The translations under genes and the position numbers were made by a program. From NCBI GenBank assembly GCA_035443825.1, contig DAOMNN010000106.1, positions 1 through 8,849 on the forward strand: a stretch of 8,849 nt of DNA, written 5' to 3'. The notes beneath the pieces were generated by a model. It saw only the letters and a program-made list of their open reading frames with translations. It did no database searches and was not told the DNA's origin. This document shows positions 1-6,654 of the stretch, piece after piece. Position 1 is the first letter of the stretch, and the number at the start of each line of letters is the position of its first letter. The stretch comes from DAOMNN01 sp035443825 (GTDB lineage Bacteria > Pseudomonadota > Gammaproteobacteria > Burkholderiales > Rhodocyclaceae).

Positions 1-365
1 TCCACCAGCCGAACCAGAATCTCCTTCGCATCCTCGACCACATGGGCATTGGTCAAGATGTAGCCGTCCGCGCTGATGATGAAACCGGATCCGAGCGAGC
101 GGCTTTCGCGCTCCGCACCCGGAGCATCCGGAAGCTGGGGTATGAAGCGCCGGAAGAACTCGAACATCGGGTCGTTCTCGTCCAGGCCCGGAAACGGGAA
201 CGGATGCGCGCGTGTGGTCTGCCTGGCGCTGATGTTCACGACTGCGGGGCCTTGCTGCTCGACGAGCGAGGTGAAGTCGGGCAGCGAAGAGGCCCACGCC
301 GGCAAAGCCAGTGCTGCCCAGAGCATGATCACCGAGGCGGGAAGGATGTAGCGCAAACGATTCAT
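1..365 (-). CDS. degP: DegP/MucD-family periplasmic serine protease, 5' part only
   Basis: This is the N-terminal 121 codons of a Do/DegP (MucD, DegQ-like) trypsin-fold protease; the rest lies beyond the left edge. The family degrades or refolds damaged proteins in the periplasm and ends the rpoE operon in many proteobacteria. A signal peptide is clear: MNRLR, a hydrophobic stretch, then a cleavage site after Ala-Trp-Ala at residue 25. The mature part starts with a segment reading LVEQQGPAVVNIS, typical of the family. The Gly-Ser-Gly-Phe-Ile strand follows, then the catalytic His108 in the motif TNAHVV. The catalytic Asp and Ser and the PDZ domains are outside the window. The ATG at 363-365 overlaps the rseC stop codon (ATGA), so translation is probably coupled. 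DegP, DegQ and MucD cannot be told apart from this fragment; the operon position favours MucD. Confidence 0.93.
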   Translation of the reverse strand, partial: MNRLRYILPASVIMLWAALALPAWASSLPDFTSLVEQQGPAVVNISARQTTRAHPFPFPGLDENDPMFEFFRRFIPQLPDAPGAERESRSLGSGFIISADGYILTNAHVVEDAKEILVRLV

Positions 366-835
366 GAGTAGGTCCCGGATTCGAGGGAACACGGCCCCTC
401 GTCTCTCACGAGTTGAACTTTCAGGGCACCGCGCCACCGGCGGCTCCGATATAGGACGCGGTTGAGGCCAAACGCAATGCCGAGGCCTACGATCGCACCG
501 ATCATAGCCATCAGATCCTCGCGTCCAGTGGCCGCGAGGCCATGGCCGGCGGCGGCCCCGATCAGGAGCAGACACGCACCGAGCCCGTAACTGGCCAACG
601 CCCCGCGCAAGGGCGCGCCATCCTGCATGCACACGCGAACACGATCACCCACCGCGACGCCCAGCGTATCGGGCACGCTGAACTCGTCCTTGGGGGTTTT
701 CAGCGCATACGCGATCTTGACCGAACGGCAGCCCCCCGGTTCGTCACACCGCCCGCAACCGTCCTGGCGGTCGCTCACCCTGACCCAGGCACGACCGGCC
801 TCAACCCTGACGACAACGGCTTTCGCCTCTATCAT
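362..835 (-). CDS. rseC: RseC/MucC family inner-membrane protein of the sigma-E operon
   Basis: This 157-residue protein belongs to the RseC/MucC family, known as sigma-E regulators and, in E. coli, as part of the SoxR-reducing system. The N-terminal cytoplasmic part holds a cysteine cluster, C27-x2-C30-x5-C36, of the kind thought to bind a metal or iron-sulphur centre. A small beta-rich stretch with VGDRVRV follows at about 62-68. Two hydrophobic segments at about 76-97 and 107-127 form a membrane hairpin, and a short basic cytoplasmic tail ends the protein. Its start overlaps the rseB stop (ATGA) and its stop overlaps the degP start in the same way. Membership of the operon strongly supports the call. 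The exact biochemical role of the family is still poorly settled. Confidence 0.93.
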   Translation of the reverse strand: MIEAKAVVVRVEAGRAWVRVSDRQDGCGRCDEPGGCRSVKIAYALKTPKDEFSVPDTLGVAVGDRVRVCMQDGAPLRGALASYGLGACLLLIGAAAGHGLAATGREDLMAMIGAIVGLGIAFGLNRVLYRSRRWRGALKVQLVRDEGPCSLESGTYS

Positions 836-1803
836 CTAACCGGCTCGATGCCGTCCCCGAGACGTTGCAGCGCAAGCAGGGGAACCTCGCCGAGGGCCGT
901 TACGAGATGCTCGTTCACGATCCGCCGATAGATGTTGATCGCGCCGTTCGCAAGCGCGCCCAGATTGTTGCGCGGGCGGTCCGCTTCGACTGGTTCGATG
1001 AACACCGAAATCGCGGCCAGCCCGTCACTGAACGCCAGGTGCAGGATGTCGCCACGGTCTCGACCGAGCGGCCGCCGTACGACCGACTTGAGTGAATAAC
1101 CCGGCAACGGCGCGGCAAGCATCCATCCGCTTTCCGCCTTGCTGACCTCGCTGCCATGAGCATTGATGACCCGCCACTCGCCGTCCTCTGCATAGCTGGG
1201 CTTGAGGCTGTTCGGGTCGATCTCGCCGCCGATCCTTACGTCGCTGAAAGCGAACTGCTCGATGATCTCGCCGCGCTCATCGATCGTGCGCGCCTTCAGC
1301 AGAAGTCCTGTCCCCATGTCGGCCCAGAGCATGTGCCCATAGCGCAGGCCGTCTCGCGGCTCGAGCACGATCAACTGGGTATCGTAGCCGGCGACGCGAC
1401 TCACTTCTCCCATGCTTACACGATAGTTCTCGGACAGTCCGGCATAGGATGACGGGAGCCGTGCAGGAAACGCGCGTTGCCCGCCGGCACGGTCGATGAT
1501 GATGATCTTCTGATCGGGAAGCACACAGCGAACTTCGCTCTGGGAACGGATCACCTCTCGCGGGCTTCCGTCGAGCACTTCCAGCCGCTCGTGCTCGCCG
1601 CTCGCATCGACCATGTGGGTGATGCGGGACGTCTCGAAGTCTTTCCCGGACTGATAGATGAAGGTTCCGGTGTAGTTCAGGCGCTGCGCAGCGGTCGCAA
1701 TCTTGCTCAACCAGAATATCGGATCGGACGGTCTGTCATCTGCAATCGTATGTACAGGCACCAGCAGTGCGCATGCGACCAGTACCAAAGCGATACGATT
1801 CAT
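832..1803 (-). CDS. rseB: Sigma-E regulatory protein RseB/MucB
   Basis: This periplasmic protein (323 residues, normal for the family) binds the periplasmic part of the anti-sigma factor RseA and shields it from cleavage. Lipopolysaccharide or lipid signals release it. A signal peptide spans residues 1-21 (MNRIALVLVACALLV, cleavage probably after Thr-Ile-Ala). The large LolA-like lipid-binding domain runs from about 28 to 200. It includes YTGTFIYQ (44-51), RVAGYD (136-141) and the well-conserved RYGHMLW followed by TGLLLK (154-170). A smaller C-terminal domain covers about 215-318 and would contact RseA. The gene starts inside the rseA stop codon (ATGA), and its own stop overlaps rseC, which fits stoichiometric, coupled production with RseA. 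The assignment is firm from both motifs and context. Confidence 0.96.
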   Translation of the reverse strand: MNRIALVLVACALLVPVHTIADDRPSDPIFWLSKIATAAQRLNYTGTFIYQSGKDFETSRITHMVDASGEHERLEVLDGSPREVIRSQSEVRCVLPDQKIIIIDRAGGQRAFPARLPSSYAGLSENYRVSMGEVSRVAGYDTQLIVLEPRDGLRYGHMLWADMGTGLLLKARTIDERGEIIEQFAFSDVRIGGEIDPNSLKPSYAEDGEWRVINAHGSEVSKAESGWMLAAPLPGYSLKSVVRRPLGRDRGDILHLAFSDGLAAISVFIEPVEADRPRNNLGALANGAINIYRRIVNEHLVTALGEVPLLALQRLGDGIEPVR

Positions 1804-2351
1804 CGACGAACGTCCCCACGAGCCTCTGAAACGGTTCGCACATACTGCACCGCACCGGGAATCGGTCCGCCTCCGCTCATCGCCTGATGCACAAAGACGT
1901 ATTTGCGATGTGCATCCTCCCGGTCCGCCGAGGTAACCGGCACGACGCTGCGCACCGGTGCGCGCTCGACCGTCTGCACCGAACCAGGCGCTGTGGCATG
2001 ACGCAACTGATCGTCAGGCTGGGAATAAAGGGTGAATGCGACCAGTCCGACCGCAGCCACGCCCATGACCGATGCCGCCACCGGCATCGCGCTGCGCCAC
2101 CCGGGAGCACGCTGTTCGGCAGCAGCTGTCGCGGGCGGGGCGAGAAGGGTCGGCTCGCCTCGGATGCGCGCCATGACGCGCTCCGACACGTCCGAGAACC
2201 CTGCAGCGTCGCCGCGCAAGGCATCACCGATCAGACAGTAGGCGTTCCACTTTTCGACCAAAGCCGGGTCGCGACGAATGGATTCGAACACCGGCCGTGC
2301 CGACGCTTCATCCAGATCACCATCCAGGAGTGCAGAAAGTTCGTCTTTCAT
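1800..2351 (-). CDS. rseA: Anti-sigma-E factor RseA/MucA
   Basis: This 183-residue single-pass inner-membrane protein holds sigma-E inactive. The N-terminal cytoplasmic domain (1-50: MKDELSALLDGDLDE, then WNAYCLIGDALRG) is the RseA_N fold that clamps the sigma factor. One transmembrane helix lies at about 88-110, and the periplasmic tail (111-183) ends in a segment reading YVFVHQAM and VQYVRTVSE, similar to MucA-type tails. Under stress a DegS/AlgW-type protease would cut the tail, followed by an intramembrane protease; that is family knowledge. I chose the ATG at 2349-2351 because AGGTGG stands 5 bases upstream. An in-frame GTG at 2358-2360, directly next to the rpoE stop, would add three residues but has no such site. 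The stop overlaps the rseB start. Confidence 0.95.
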   Translation of the reverse strand: MKDELSALLDGDLDEASARPVFESIRRDPALVEKWNAYCLIGDALRGDAAGFSDVSERVMARIRGEPTLLAPPATAAAEQRAPGWRSAMPVAASVMGVAAVGLVAFTLYSQPDDQLRHATAPGSVQTVERAPVRSVVPVTSADREDAHRKYVFVHQAMSGGGPIPGAVQYVRTVSEARGDVRR

Positions 2352-2356
2352 CAGTA

Positions 2357-2362
2357 CCACCT
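2357..2362 (-). promoter_or_regulatory. Ribosome binding site of rseA
   Basis: AGGTGG on the minus strand lies 5 bases before the ATG at 2351 and overlaps the TAG stop codon of rpoE. It decides the rseA start over the upstream in-frame GTG. Its overlap with the rpoE stop suggests that translation of the sigma factor and its inhibitor is coupled. Confidence 0.6.
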
Positions 2363-2960
2363 ACCAACGTTTGTCGGGGGCCGCATCGAGCAACGGCCGA
2401 AGTCGTTCCGAAATTGCCTCGCGCGCCCGGAAGATCCGGGACCGGACCGTCCCGATGGGACAGTCCATGATATTGGCGATCTCTTCGTAGCTCATTCCTT
2501 CAAGCTCTCGGAGCACGATCGCGGTTCTTAGTTCCTCGGGCAGTGCAGCCATTGCTTCATCGACCGTTTCAGCGATCTGCCGTGTCATCATCAGGCGCTC
2601 AGGCGTGTTGATGTCGCGCAGCTGGTCACCTTCATCGAATGTCTCCGCATCGGTCGAGTCGAACCCGGTGGATGTCGGCGCTCTTCTGCTCTGCGAAACA
2701 AGATAATTCTTGGCCGTATTGATCCCGATACGATAAAGCCACGTATAGAAAGCACTGTCACCCCGAAATGAACCCAAGGCCCGATAGGCCTTGATGAACG
2801 TTTCCTGCGCGACGTCCTCGACTTCGGCCGGGTCGCGGATCAGACGCGAAAGCAGCCGGTTCAGCTTGCGCTGGTACTTCGTCACCAGCAAGCCGAATGC
2901 TTCCTTGTCGCCGCGTTGTACACGCTCGACAAGAAGTTGGTCAGTCTCGCGATCGCTCAT
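2361..2960 (-). CDS. rpoE: RNA polymerase sigma factor RpoE (sigma-E/AlgU, ECF type)
   Basis: This 199-residue ECF sigma factor directs the envelope-stress response. Sigma region 2 spans about 20-90, with DVAQETFIKAYRAL (49-62) and FYTWLYRIGINTAKN (71-85), the core-binding and -10-recognition helices. A linker with an acidic stretch (about 100-120) follows. Region 4 covers about 130-185, with PEELRTAIVLRELEGMSYEE and the helix-turn-helix SYEEIANIMDCPIGTVRSRI that reads the -35 element. The frame is open upstream to 3140, but the ATG at 2958-2960 gives the usual RpoE N-terminus (MSDRETDQLLVERVQRGD) and length. No strong Shine-Dalgarno is visible before it. The gene heads the rseA-rseB-rseC-degP operon, with two candidate promoters upstream, one of sigma-E type, implying autoregulation. 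nadB is divergent, the same neighbourhood as algU in Pseudomonas. Confidence 0.97.
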   Translation of the reverse strand: MSDRETDQLLVERVQRGDKEAFGLLVTKYQRKLNRLLSRLIRDPAEVEDVAQETFIKAYRALGSFRGDSAFYTWLYRIGINTAKNYLVSQSRRAPTSTGFDSTDAETFDEGDQLRDINTPERLMMTRQIAETVDEAMAALPEELRTAIVLRELEGMSYEEIANIMDCPIGTVRSRIFRAREAISERLRPLLDAAPDKRW

Positions 2961-3002
2961 GAAAAGGTCGTTTCTCTCGGTGATGGGGCACAAAACCGTA
3001 GA

Positions 3003-3031
3003 AGTATAACGACCCGGCATGAGGACGGCAA
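3003..3031 (-). promoter_or_regulatory. Candidate sigma-70 promoter of rpoE operon
   Basis: On the minus strand, TTGCCG (3026-3031, 4 of 6 matches to TTGACA) is separated by exactly 17 bases from TATACT (3003-3008, 5 of 6 matches to TATAAT). Transcription would begin near 2996, leaving a leader of about 36 bases before the rpoE ATG. This would give basal expression of the operon. It is inferred from sequence only. Confidence 0.55.
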
Positions 3032-3047
3032 AGCCGAAGCCTAAGCA

Positions 3048-3074
3048 AAAGACACGACGGTTCTGGAATAGTTC
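3048..3074 (-). promoter_or_regulatory. Candidate sigma-E autoregulatory promoter of rpoE
   Basis: On the minus strand GAACTA (3069-3074) is followed after 16 bases by TCTTT (3048-3052, inside GTCTTTT). This resembles the sigma-E/AlgU consensus GAACTT-N16/17-TCTGA, with one mismatch in the -35 and two in the -10. rpoE operons are commonly autoregulated, which makes the site more credible. Transcription would start near 3041, upstream of the sigma-70-like start. Confidence 0.5.
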
Positions 3075-3139
3075 AGATGCCAAGAGGGCTATTCGTGCGC
3101 GGGCGCAGGACGATGAACGCCTGCACGGCGCGCCGGGCA

Positions 3140-3148
3140 TGCTATTCT
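3140..3148 (+). promoter_or_regulatory. Candidate extended -10 promoter of nadB
   Basis: TGCTATTCT holds the extended -10 dinucleotide TG followed by TATTCT (3143-3148). No convincing -35 is seen 16-18 bases upstream. Transcription from here would begin near 3155, leaving about 24 bases before the TTG start at 3179. It would also exclude the two upstream in-frame ATG codons from the message. Confidence 0.35.
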
Positions 3149-3178
3149 CCAGCGAAAACCTGCGCGAGCGCTACCACA

Positions 3179-4926
3179 TTGCTCAAACAATACGATGTTC
3201 TCATTCTCGGGAGCGGCGCTGCCGGCCAGTCTCTGGCGCTGCGTCTCGCGGACCACCAGCGCGTTGCGCTCGTCACCAAGCGCTCCATGGCCGACAGCGC
3301 CAGCGCATGGGCCCAGGGCGGTATCGCAGCGGTGCTCGACACGACCGACAGCATCGAAGCCCACATCCAGGACACCTTCACGGCGGGAGCGGGACTCTGT
3401 GACCCGGTCGCAACGCGTTTCGTGGTCGAGCACGGGCGACAGGCCATTCACTGGCTGATCGACCGCGGCGTTGCCTTCACGCGCGATGACCCCTCGCCGC
3501 TGGGCTACCATCTCACACGAGAAGGCGGACACTCGCACCGCCGCATCATTCATGCCGCCGATGCAACCGGAGCGGCGGTTCAGGCAACACTTACCGAACA
3601 GGTATGCCGTCACCCGAACATCACCGTGTTCGAGAACCATATCGGCGTCGACCTGATTGTCGGGGACAAGATCGGGCAACCCGAAAGCGGGTGTCTCGGC
3701 GCCTATGTGCTCGATCTCACCCGCGGCAAGGTCCTCACGATCGGGGCGCACAGCACGGTGCTCGCCACGGGCGGTGCCGGNNNNNNNNNNNNNNNNNNNN
3801 NNNNNNNNNNNNNNNNNNNNNNNNNNNNNNNNNNNNNNNNNNNNNNNNNNNNNNNNNNNNNNNNNNNNNNNNNNNNNNNNGCAAGGTCCTCACGATCGGG
3901 GCGCACAGCACGGTGCTCGCCACGGGCGGTGCCGGCAAGGTCTATCTGTTTACGACAAACCCGGACGTTGCCACCGGCGACGGAATCGCAATGGCGTGGC
4001 GAGCGGGTTGCCGAGTTGCCAACATGGAGTTCATCCAGTTCCATCCGACATGCCTCTACCACCCTCAGGCGAAGTCCTTTCTCATCACCGAGGCAGTGCG
4101 CGGGGAAGGCGGTATCCTCCGATTGCCGGACGGCACGCGGTTCATGCCGGAACACGATTCGAGGGCGGAACTCGCGCCACGTGACATCGTGGCGCGTGCA
4201 ATCGATTTCGAGATGAAGAAGCGCGGCCTCGATTGCGTGTACCTCGACATCAGCCACAAGCCGGCAGACTGGCTGATGCAGCACTTTCCCAACATCCACT
4301 CGCGCTGCCTCGAACTCGGCATCGATATCACGCGCGAGCCGATACCCGTCGTACCTGCCGCGCATTACACCTGTGGCGGCGTCGTGACCGACCTGTCGGC
4401 TCGTACGGACGTCGCGCACCTCTACTGTGTCGGAGAGGCCGCATTCACCGGGCTGCACGGCGCGAACCGCCTGGCGAGCAATTCCCTGCTCGAATGCCTG
4501 GTGTTCGGAGAGGCCGCCGCCGACGACATTCTCTCCCGCAGGTCGGGAGTCCTGCCCGAACTCCCATCATGGGACGAAAGCAGGGTCACGGATGCCGACG
4601 AGGAGGTTGTCATCTCCCACAACTGGGCCGAACTGCGGCGCTTCATGTGGGACTACGTGGGAATCGTGCGTACCACCAAGCGCCTGCAACGCGCGCAGCA
4701 CAGGATTCGTCTGCTTGCGCGCGAGATTCACGAGTACTATTCGAACTTCCGGATCAGCAACGATCTGATCGAATTGCGCAACCTGGTGGTCACCGCGGAC
4801 CTGATCGTGCGTTGCGCGCTCAAGCGCAAGGAAAGCCGCGGCCTGCACTCCTCGCGCGATTATCCCGATCTTCTTCCGACCGCCCGCAACAGCGTCATCC
4901 GGCCGCTCAGACGCGATCGCCGCTGA
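3179..4926 (+). CDS. nadB: L-aspartate oxidase NadB (interrupted by an assembly gap)
   Basis: NadB is the flavoenzyme that oxidises L-aspartate to iminoaspartate, the first step of de novo NAD synthesis, feeding quinolinate synthase NadA. The N-terminal FAD-binding motif is LILGSGAAG (residues 8-16). HLTREGGHSHRR and HAADATG follow, then after the gap FIQFHPTCLYHP, ELAPRDIVARAID, PAAHYTCGG and TGLHGANRLASNSLLE, which carry the flavin- and substrate-binding His and Arg residues of the family. The C-terminal helical domain includes FMWDYVGIVRTTKR. The frame changes across 100 N, but removing 155 bases (gap plus one copy of a 55-base duplicate) gives one uninterrupted frame of 530 residues, normal for NadB. 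The TTG at 3179 fits the NadB N-terminus; in-frame ATGs at 3077 and 3113 add non-homologous residues. The Shine-Dalgarno is weak. The 3' end overlaps the convergent YgfX-like gene by 20 bases. Confidence 0.95.
3726..3780 (+). repeat. nadB: Left copy of 55-base duplicate at contig edge
   Basis: These 55 bases directly before the N run are identical to the 55 bases directly after it. They encode the NadB stretch ending in VLATGGAG. The match ends exactly at the gap border, as expected for two contigs that share an unmerged overlap. Confidence 0.95.
3781..3880. other. Assembly gap of exactly 100 N
   Basis: A round 100-base N run is the usual placeholder for a scaffold join of unknown size. It falls inside nadB between two identical 55-base sequences. 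The true gap is probably of negative length, meaning the contigs overlap, with no sequence missing. Confidence 0.97.
3881..3935 (+). repeat. nadB: Right copy of 55-base duplicate at contig edge
   Basis: This is an exact repeat of 3726-3780 starting on the first base after the N run. It continues directly into AAG GTC TAT CTG (KVYL), which is what follows ATGGAG in NadB proteins. Only one copy is expected in the real gene. Confidence 0.95.
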
Positions 4927-5362
4927 AACGCTCCCCCGCCTCATGACGCAACCATGTGCGCAGGTGCCGCCAGTCGCGCCCGGACACGCCATCAGGAAGG
5001 AGCATCATCGCCTCGACCCGCCCCCGGGCGCAGTCCCCGTCGGCGACATTCACGCGCCACTGCATCCAGAGCGCCCAACCGAAATCCACCGACCCTGGCA
5101 GGAGTCGGGCGCAGACCACCCCGCTGGCCGAACGAATTTCGAGCGAACCTTCCCGACCGAGTACAAGAACACGCGCCGACTTGCGACGCTGTCGGTGGAC
5201 CGACACCACCACAGACACGGCAAGCGCCAGGATCGAGACTGCGAGGGCCAACGGGTTCGCCAGCGCCTGCACAAGCGCAATCACCGCGATCAGATGGATC
5301 GCGGCGATCATGAATTCGAGAAGCCGGGACGACTTCAGTGCAATCTCGAGCGGACAACGCAT
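4907..5362 (-). CDS. YgfX-like (CptA family) small membrane protein
   Basis: This 151-residue protein begins MRCPLEIALKSSRLL, followed by two adjacent hydrophobic segments (about 16-36 and 38-56), a basic turn (HRQRRKSAR) and a soluble C-terminal part with WALWMQWRV and MMLLPDGVSGRDWRHLRTWL. This layout matches the YgfX/CptA family, named for an E. coli protein reported to affect MreB and FtsZ. Genes of this kind sit beside nadB and rpoE in Pseudomonas too, normally next to sdhE, which is not seen here. It lies 31 bases after fabF in the same direction, so it is probably the last gene of the fab operon. Its 3' end overlaps nadB by 20 bases. The ATG at 5362 has no good Shine-Dalgarno, but the frame fits the family N-terminus. 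Family assignment is moderate and toxin activity is not implied. Confidence 0.72.
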   Translation of the reverse strand: MRCPLEIALKSSRLLEFMIAAIHLIAVIALVQALANPLALAVSILALAVSVVVSVHRQRRKSARVLVLGREGSLEIRSASGVVCARLLPGSVDFGWALWMQWRVNVADGDCARGRVEAMMLLPDGVSGRDWRHLRTWLRHEAGERFSGDRV

Positions 5363-5393
5363 GGGGCCCGGACGGCAGCGCGGTGAGGAATGC

Positions 5394-6629
5394 TCACATC
5401 CTGCGGAAAGCCAGTGTTCCGTTGGTGCCGCCAAAACCGAAGTTGTTCTTCAGCGCGACATCGATCTTCATGTCCCGGGCGACGTTGGCGCAATAGTCCA
5501 GATCGCACTCCGGATCCTGCTCGAAGATGTTGATGGTGGGCGGTGATACCTGGTGATGGACCGCGAGCACGGTAAACACCGACTCGATCCCGCCCGCACC
5601 GCCCAGCAGATGACCGGTCATCGACTTGGTCGAATTGACCACGAGCTTGCGCGCATGGTCATCGCCAAAGGCGAGCTTGATCGCGTCGGTCTCGTTCTTG
5701 TCGCCGAGCGGCGTCGAGGTACCGTGCGCATTGAGATAATGGATCTGTTCGCGGTTGACCCCCGCGTTCTTCATCGCGTTGAGCATGCTGCGCCGCGGAC
5801 CGTCGGTGTCGGGTGCGGTCATGTGGAACGCATCGCCGCTCATGCCGAAGCCCGCCAGTTCGGCATAGATACGTGCGCCGCGCCCGATCGCGTGCTCGTA
5901 CTCCTCGAGCACCATCACGCCGGCGCCCTCACCCAGCACGAAGCCGTCGCGATCCTTGTCCCACGGACGGCTGGCCGTCTGCGGGTCGTCATTGCGCGTG
6001 GACAGCGCCTTGGCCGCGCCGAAACCGCCTATCGCCAGCGGTGTGACCGAGGATTCAGCGCCTCCGCACACCATCACGTCGGCATCGCCGTATTCGATGG
6101 TGCGCGCGCCGATTCCGATCGCATGCAGGCCGGTCGTGCAGGCGGTCACGACGGCCAGGTTGGGCCCCTTCAAGCCGTACATGATCGACAGGTTGCCGGC
6201 GATCATGTTGATGATGGTCCCGGGAATGAAGAAAGGCGAAACCTTGCGGTGACCCGCGCGCAGAAAGTCGTCATGGGTCGATTCGATCATCGGCAGGCCA
6301 CCGATGCCCGACCCGATATTGACGCCGATGCGCTCGGCGTTGGATTCGGTGACTTCGAGACCGGAATCCCGGATCGCCTGGATGCCGGCGGCCATGCCGT
6401 AATGGATGAACGCATCCATTCGCCGCGCCTCTTTCGGAGACAGGTAGGCACCGACATCGAAATCCTTGACTTCCCCGGCAATTCTCACCGGAAAGGCGGA
6501 GGCGTCGAAACGGGTGATCTCACCGATTCCGGAACGGCCACTGACGATGTTGTCCCAGGCTTCAGGAATGGTGTTCCCGACCGGGGAGATGATTCCCAGG
6601 CCGGTAATGACAACTCTGCGACGGGTCAA
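5394..6629 (-). CDS. fabF: 3-oxoacyl-[acyl-carrier-protein] synthase II, FabF
   Basis: FabF (411 residues) elongates acyl-ACP by condensation with malonyl-ACP and is responsible for temperature-dependent unsaturated chain elongation in E. coli. The thiolase-fold catalytic triad is intact: Cys164 in VVTACTTG, His302 in NAHGTSTPLGD and His340 in STKSMTGHLLGGAGG, with Lys335 in the same motif. The C-terminal NNFGFGGTNG loop is present. The frame is open to 6803 inside acpP, but the family N-terminus (TRRRVVITGLGIISPVGN) begins at a TTG at 6627-6629 with GGAG 6 bases upstream, giving the usual length. An ATG start would add 58 residues with no relation to FabF. It lies 25 bases after acpP and 31 bases before the YgfX-like gene. 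Confidence 0.97.
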   Translation of the reverse strand: MTRRRVVITGLGIISPVGNTIPEAWDNIVSGRSGIGEITRFDASAFPVRIAGEVKDFDVGAYLSPKEARRMDAFIHYGMAAGIQAIRDSGLEVTESNAERIGVNIGSGIGGLPMIESTHDDFLRAGHRKVSPFFIPGTIINMIAGNLSIMYGLKGPNLAVVTACTTGLHAIGIGARTIEYGDADVMVCGGAESSVTPLAIGGFGAAKALSTRNDDPQTASRPWDKDRDGFVLGEGAGVMVLEEYEHAIGRGARIYAELAGFGMSGDAFHMTAPDTDGPRRSMLNAMKNAGVNREQIHYLNAHGTSTPLGDKNETDAIKLAFGDDHARKLVVNSTKSMTGHLLGGAGGIESVFTVLAVHHQVSPPTINIFEQDPECDLDYCANVARDMKIDVALKNNFGFGGTNGTLAFRRM

Positions 6630-6635
6630 TGTTCG

Positions 6636-6639
6636 CTCC
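6636..6639 (-). promoter_or_regulatory. Ribosome binding site of fabF
   Basis: GGAG on the minus strand lies 6 bases before a TTG codon at 6629. It supports that rare start codon, since the only in-frame ATG lies far upstream within acpP. Confidence 0.6.
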
Positions 6640-6654
6640 GGTTGTTTCTCTGTC

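Noticed and set aside
1887..2531. A 214-codon plus-strand frame opposite rseA and rpoE
   Set aside because: Composition is shadow-like (many Arg, His, Cys) and both genes beneath it are firmly identified.
3026..3036. Small inverted repeat CGGCAAAGCCG near the rpoE promoter
   Set aside because: A 4-base stem is too short to call an operator or terminator. It may be chance in GC-rich sequence.
2961..3140. Upstream extension of the rpoE frame
   Set aside because: It would run through both candidate promoters and add residues not found in RpoE proteins.
3703..4458. Minus-strand open frame across nadB and the N run
   Set aside because: It lies opposite nadB, runs through unknown bases and has an Arg/Ala/Val-rich composition typical of antisense shadows in high-GC DNA.
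3604..4926. A separate 440-residue frame running through the N run into the second half of nadB
   Set aside because: The part before the gap is a shadow frame with no resemblance to any family. Only the part after the gap is NadB, and it joins the upstream frame when the 55-base duplicate is collapsed.
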